Part shown: one piece after another, positions 60,996-64,000 of the stretch | Layout of the letters: the number at the start of each line of letters is the position of its first letter | How positions within the stretch are numbered: the first letter of the stretch is position 1 | Origin: Pseudomonadota bacterium | Lineage (GTDB): Bacteria > Bdellovibrionota > UBA1018 > CAIMNF01 | DNA length: 64,000 bases | Assembly: GCA_027486675.1 (NCBI GenBank) | Contig: JAIXOQ010000030.1 | Coordinates: 1 to 64,000, forward strand | Reading direction: 5' to 3' | Made by a program: the position numbers and the translations under genes | Notes under the pieces: generated by a model | Database searches by the model: none | Told to the model about the DNA's origin: nothing | The model's input: only the letters and a program-made list of their open reading frames with translations

Positions 60996-61458
60996 CATGA
61001 TCTCGGGGGGCCAGTCTGGAGTCGACCGAGCTGCGCTTGATTGCGCACTCATTCTTGGCTTAGATGTTGGCGGCTATTGCCCAAAGGGAAGATGGGCTGA
61101 GGATGGTTCGATAGATGAGAAATATCCGCTGATAGAAACGGCTTCTTCAGATCTGAAGCTTCGAACACGGTTAAATGTGGAGTCCTCAGATGGCACCTTG
61201 ATCCTCATTCCAAGTGGAGTGGTGTCTCTCTGCACGGACTTTACTGTAGACTGCGCTCAAGAACTGAATCGACCTGTACTCCAAGTCGATCCAACCGAGC
61301 CGCAGAGCAAATCGGCAGATTCAATCCTAAAATGGATACGTGCTCATCAAATCCAGATTCTCAACGTCGCTGGGCCCCGAGAAAGCGAATCTCCCGGCAT
61401 TTACGCTGTTACTCTGGCCCTTCTCACCAAAACCTTCCCCCTCCCCCCGAGTCTCTAA
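60967..61458 (+). CDS. Putative molybdenum carrier-like protein
   Basis: A protein of about 163 residues of the molybdenum-carrier/YpsA-like Rossmann family. The nucleotide-binding N-terminus is MISGGQSGVDRAALDCALIL, followed by GGYCPKGRWAEDGSIDEKYP and LRTRLNVESSDGTLILIPSG. The C-terminal VAGPRESESPGIYAVT is also conserved. The ATG at 60967 gives a short leader; ATG 60997 would start directly at the fold. Biochemical activity is not established in this family beyond the carrier name. Confidence 0.75.
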   Translation: MEKILEPTLNMISGGQSGVDRAALDCALILGLDVGGYCPKGRWAEDGSIDEKYPLIETASSDLKLRTRLNVESSDGTLILIPSGVVSLCTDFTVDCAQELNRPVLQVDPTEPQSKSADSILKWIRAHQIQILNVAGPRESESPGIYAVTLALLTKTFPLPPSL

Positions 61459-61461
61459 AAG

Positions 61462-61662
61462 AGCCACGCGGGAACAGACTTCCGCTAATTTCCCGAACCG
61501 CGCCATCCCCAACCATTTTTTCCCCACCCGGATCCTCCGAGTACGTCCTCAATTCTCTACTCATTACAAATGCGACTAAAAGCGCATGCCAGGAAGGCAT
61601 GCGCAATTCTCACGGATGAGTGCTCGGAGCATTTGTAATGAGTAGAGAATTGAGGACGTACT
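61462..61662. repeat. Structured repeat, copy A: conserved flank plus hypervariable perfect stem
   Basis: A 68-nt flank (61462-61529, starting AGCCACGCGGGAACA and containing CCGCGCCATCCCC) is followed by a 34-bp perfect inverted repeat: arms at 61540-61573 and 61629-61662. The tip between the arms contains the hairpin GCGCATGCC/GGCATGCGC (61582-61590, 61596-61604) and a CTCA-CGGA-TGAG hairpin (61609-61620). The flank and tip recur in copy B, but the 31-34-bp arms do not. The remaining 61663-61907 holds no gene. Confidence 0.7.
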
Positions 61663-61907
61663 TAGAAGAAATTAGGATGGGGAAAATGATCGCGCTGATG
61701 GCGCGCTTCCTCTAATTTTGTATCGTGTTGATTCGATTGCTTTTTTTACGCAAGCTCGGCCGAGACTGTAATGTCAGCAAAAACACCCTCCTGAAGACCA
61801 CGAACACCCCATAAATCGATTGAATTCATTAAGAGACAGCTCGGCTCGCCCGGGGCAGCATCTTCTATATTTGACCATTTTAGTACATCTGCTAAGATTC
61901 GCGAGTC

Positions 61908-63044
61908 ATGTTTGCGCAATTGTTTGTCATTCCCCTTTTATTCCTCACGGCGTTTGCGCAAACGCCTTCTTCGACTCTACCGCCAGATGAGAAACCACCC
62001 GAACTCAAGGTCTATATAGAACTTCAGTACCGGAGCCCAGAAGAAGAATTTGTCACGATTACCGCGTCGGCTTACAAGCCCATCGAATGCGACATAAATG
62101 AAAAGAAAATCCCGATCAATGGAACCCTCTCGTTTTGCGGCGACAAGTTGATAGCAAGGGCGTTAGAGGACGGGAATATCCGCTTTGAGGTCAATAGAGC
62201 AAAATTTCCTGAACTGGCGAAAATTGCGCCAATGACCGCGCGAGGCGGTCCAAAAGAATGCACAGTCGATGACTTTAAAAACCTGATCAAAAATTACCAA
62301 GAGTTCAGAGATTGGCTGACGAGCGCAGAACTGAATTATGGTTCGACTCAGCTTGAGAACTCACAACTCAAAGATATCTTTAATAAAGCGCGCAAGAACA
62401 TGATTCGCATACGCCCAGCAACTGCGTGTTACCGAATCAGCGCTCGCATTTTAGGGACTATTAAGGATCTTATCGACGAACCTGATCTTGTGCCTCTCGT
62501 CGAAGGCTCCCGCTTTGCCCTGCGAACCTCCAACGTAAAAATTCGGGAATTTCTTGATAAGTCTGTACTCATCGCAGGGAATGCTTCAGAAAAGGCATTC
62601 GAGTTTGATTATGTGCTGGAAGACTATGAAGGAACGATTGGGGGCCACGCTTTTCTATATGCATATGCCGTCGACGAGTACGGAAACATGTTTCCGTTCG
62701 AAACCGGATTTCCAATCAACACTTCGGACACATATCAGTCTCTGACAAAATTTTATGAGCTCTATTTAGGAGTGATGAAGGACATGCGTTATGGAACAGC
62801 GTCCGTCTACGGAACTGTTGATCTCCAGGGTTCGCAGGTAGACGTCTCTTTTCGCATAAGTCCGATGCCCTCACTTGCTGTCGGATTGAATCCGCAGACT
62901 AAAAGCCAGATTGGACAAGAAAGCAGTGATCCTATTTATGAGGACGCCGCCTATCCACGAGTACGCGTCTTTCAACCCATAATAACTCGTACATTCACAG
63001 TGGAGCGAACGACCTCGCGCGATACCGAAGCAACCGATGAATGA
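61908..63044 (+). CDS. Exported protein of unknown function
   Basis: A 378-residue protein with a signal peptide (MFAQLFVIPLLFLTAFAQTP). The mature part begins with a proline-rich segment and continues as a mixed alpha/beta protein (LKVYIELQYRSPEEEFVTIT, FKNLIKNYQEFRDWLTSAEL, EDYEGTIGGHAFLYAYAVDE). Several cysteines are spread through the N-terminal half. No family is recognised. Because both structured repeats flank it in the same orientation, it may be cargo of a mobile or duplicated unit (inference). Confidence 0.55.
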   Translation: MFAQLFVIPLLFLTAFAQTPSSTLPPDEKPPELKVYIELQYRSPEEEFVTITASAYKPIECDINEKKIPINGTLSFCGDKLIARALEDGNIRFEVNRAKFPELAKIAPMTARGGPKECTVDDFKNLIKNYQEFRDWLTSAELNYGSTQLENSQLKDIFNKARKNMIRIRPATACYRISARILGTIKDLIDEPDLVPLVEGSRFALRTSNVKIREFLDKSVLIAGNASEKAFEFDYVLEDYEGTIGGHAFLYAYAVDEYGNMFPFETGFPINTSDTYQSLTKFYELYLGVMKDMRYGTASVYGTVDLQGSQVDVSFRISPMPSLAVGLNPQTKSQIGQESSDPIYEDAAYPRVRVFQPIITRTFTVERTTSRDTEATDE

Positions 63045-63145
63045 GCGGGGACCGAAGGCTTCTTCGCATTGATGCCACTACAGGCTGACTACACCCGTAT
63101 TCATAAGAGCCAACCCAAGACACCCACTCGTCGATTCCTTGGATA

Positions 63146-63368
63146 AGCCACTCGGGAACATATTTCAGTTACTGTCCCGCACCGCGCCAGCCCCGACCTT
63201 TGTTTCCGTCCCCCAACCCGCAATTTCAGGAGACACACTAAGTTCATACTTCTGATCAGATGCGACTTAAAGCGCATGCCACTTCGAGGGCAGGAGCACG
63301 AGAAGGCATGCGCAATTCTCACGGATGAGTGCCCGGAGCATCTGATCAGAAGTATGAACTTAGTGTGT
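63146..63368. repeat. Structured repeat, copy B: conserved flank plus hypervariable perfect stem
   Basis: Same orientation and design as copy A. The flank (63146-63214, starting AGCCACTCGGGAACA with CCGCGCCAGCCCC) is about 80 % identical to A. The 31-bp perfect arms at 63233-63263 and 63338-63368 are unrelated to those of A. The tip hairpin GCGCATGCC/GGCATGCGC (63272-63280, 63305-63313) has a 24-nt loop instead of 5, and the CTCA-CGGA-TGAG hairpin is retained. Confidence 0.7.
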
Positions 63369-63487
63369 ATTTATAAAAATTAAGGACGGGAGAAAGGAAC
63401 CCCTAAAAAGATTGCGGGTGAACAAACTTATACTGAAAACTCTCAACAGGCTGACTCATAAAAAAGATTTCGGTGGGTACCTCGCTA

Positions 63488-63525
63488 TTTTTGTCATCGT
63501 GACAAAAATGCCCCCGCAGGGGGCA
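63488..63525 (-). terminator. Terminator of tRNA-Val
   Basis: On the minus strand, TGCCCCC/GGGGGCA (63509-63525) with a 3-nt loop is followed by TTTTTGTC, which itself starts a second palindrome TTTTTGTCA/TGACAAAAA (63488-63508). The pair forms a strong Rho-independent terminator downstream of the tRNA gene. The 63369-63487 stretch holds nothing recognisable. Confidence 0.7.
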
Positions 63526-63564
63526 CGCTTCGGTAAGAATTTTTTCGCTTCACGCTCAAAAATC

Positions 63565-63639
63565 TGGTTGGCTCGACTGGTTTCGAACCAGCGACCCCTA
63601 CCATGTCAAGGTAGTGCTCTACCACTGAGCTACGAGCCA
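63565..63639 (-). tRNA. tRNA-Val (anticodon GAC)
   Basis: A cloverleaf on the minus strand: acceptor TGGCTCG/CGAGCCA, D-arm TAGCTCAGTGGTAGAGC, anticodon stem CTACC/GGTAG with loop TTGACAT, and T-arm CTGGTTCGAAACCAG. CCA is encoded (63565-63567). Confidence 0.95.
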
Positions 63640-63699
63640 TCAACCAAAAGAAAAAACGTGGAAAGAACCTAAGAAATTACGGGACTGTTCTAATCTACG

Positions 63700-64000
63700 T
63701 CAAGGAACAACAGCTTTAAGACCGCTGAGCCAAAGAACAATCCAAAGAACATTGGCTATCAACAAGTGAAGCAGTTGCAAAGAAGTGGGCGCTAGAAGCA
63801 AAAGATTCCCGACCCCTAAGAGAAGCTGGACCAAAAGGAGGCCAATCAAGAGCCGTCCCAAGGAGGAACCCTTGCGTCTGAGCCCGTCAGCCCATTGAAA
63901 AGCGACTACGACAAACACGATAGCGAGCATGGGATGAATCACGCGCAAAGAAACAAGAAAGTGCTTCTTTGCGTCTTGGTGCTGCGCAAGCCCCTCTGCC
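63700..64000 (-). CDS. Heme A synthase (COX15/CtaA), C-terminal part
   Basis: The gene runs off the right edge of the window. Reading on the minus strand from the edge gives EGLAQHQDAKKHFLVSLRVI, then HPMLAIVFVVVAFQWADGLR, LIGLLLVQLLLGVGNLLLLA and LLHLLIANVLWIVLWLSGL. The two conserved His positions (IHP and LLHLLIAN) and hydrophobic helices match the C-terminal half of the integral-membrane enzyme that converts heme O to heme A for cytochrome oxidase. The N-terminal half is outside the window. Confidence 0.8.
   Translation of the reverse strand, partial: AEGLAQHQDAKKHFLVSLRVIHPMLAIVFVVVAFQWADGLRRKGSSLGRLLIGLLLVQLLLGVGNLLLLAPTSLQLLHLLIANVLWIVLWLSGLKAVVP

Noticed and set aside
61540-61662. 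Group II intron domain V, hammerhead or HDV-like ribozyme
   Set aside because: The tip contains GGATGAG, but not the CUGANGA/GAAA hammerhead core, a domain V bulge, or a nested pseudoknot arrangement.
1-64000. CRISPR array or classical anti-phage island
   Set aside because: No regularly spaced direct repeats, Cas genes or restriction-modification genes were found; the nuclease features belong to the repair-type operon.

Overview
The window looks like the chromosome of a free-living Gram-negative bacterium of roughly 50 % GC. Outer-membrane phospholipase A, several lipoproteins, an outer-membrane-barrel-like protein, many Sec-exported orphan proteins, heme A synthase and aconitase all point that way. 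The long Ala/Gly-rich exported proteins, a PrkA operon, a REP-type Y1 transposase relative and a bacterial topoisomerase VI make a Bdellovibrionota/Oligoflexia-like lineage my best guess; this is inference, because there is no rRNA in the window.

Layout. 1-6.7 kb is an accessory zone: a plasmid replication-relaxation-like protein with a coupled membrane protein, an AT-rich exported orphan, a HigBA-type toxin-antitoxin pair with an operator-like palindrome, a DUF5655-like protein, a frameshifted CoA-transferase and a decayed insertion sequence abutting fadD. 6.7-13 kb is metabolic and stress-related: FadD diverging from aconitase, followed by a small protein, a LOG-family protein, an FKBP lipoprotein and a truncated globin. 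13.2-18.9 kb (minus) is an unusual DNA-processing operon: a UvrD-type helicase fused to an Fe-S nuclease, then topoisomerase VI B and A. 18.9-28.8 kb holds mostly lineage-specific proteins (PQQ-propeller membrane protein, EamA transporter, exported orphans, two large Ala/Gly-rich exported proteins). 28.8-33.7 kb has LipB, a hybrid histidine kinase, an OmpR-type regulator and a CsgG/FlgT-like lipoprotein. 33.7-39.3 kb is miaB - gamma-carbonic anhydrase - dnaE with 4-bp overlaps. 40.5-45.4 kb has a REP-type transposase relative, mutS, mutY and an amidase. 45.4-46.4 kb is a compact IS with perfect 24-bp ends. 46.4-53.4 kb has a thioesterase and holA diverging from a tightly coupled chain: nrdR, nusB, three orphans, prkA and a pseudouridine synthase. 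53.4-64 kb carries a HAD phosphatase, tRNA-His, an alkylguanine methyltransferase, Dps, a minimal CDF-like protein, PldA, a molybdenum-carrier-like protein, tRNA-Val and the end of heme A synthase.

The most intriguing unexplained structure is a pair of about 200-230-bp elements at 61462-61662 and 63146-63368. They share a conserved flank and a conserved hairpin tip. Each tip is carried on a perfect 31-34-bp stem, and the two stem sequences are unrelated. This looks like a mobile or transcribed structured element, possibly retron-like, whose stem is kept complementary but not conserved.

The second system worth attention is the helicase-nuclease/topoisomerase VI operon. The third is the PrkA operon with three unrecognised partner genes in place of the usual companions.
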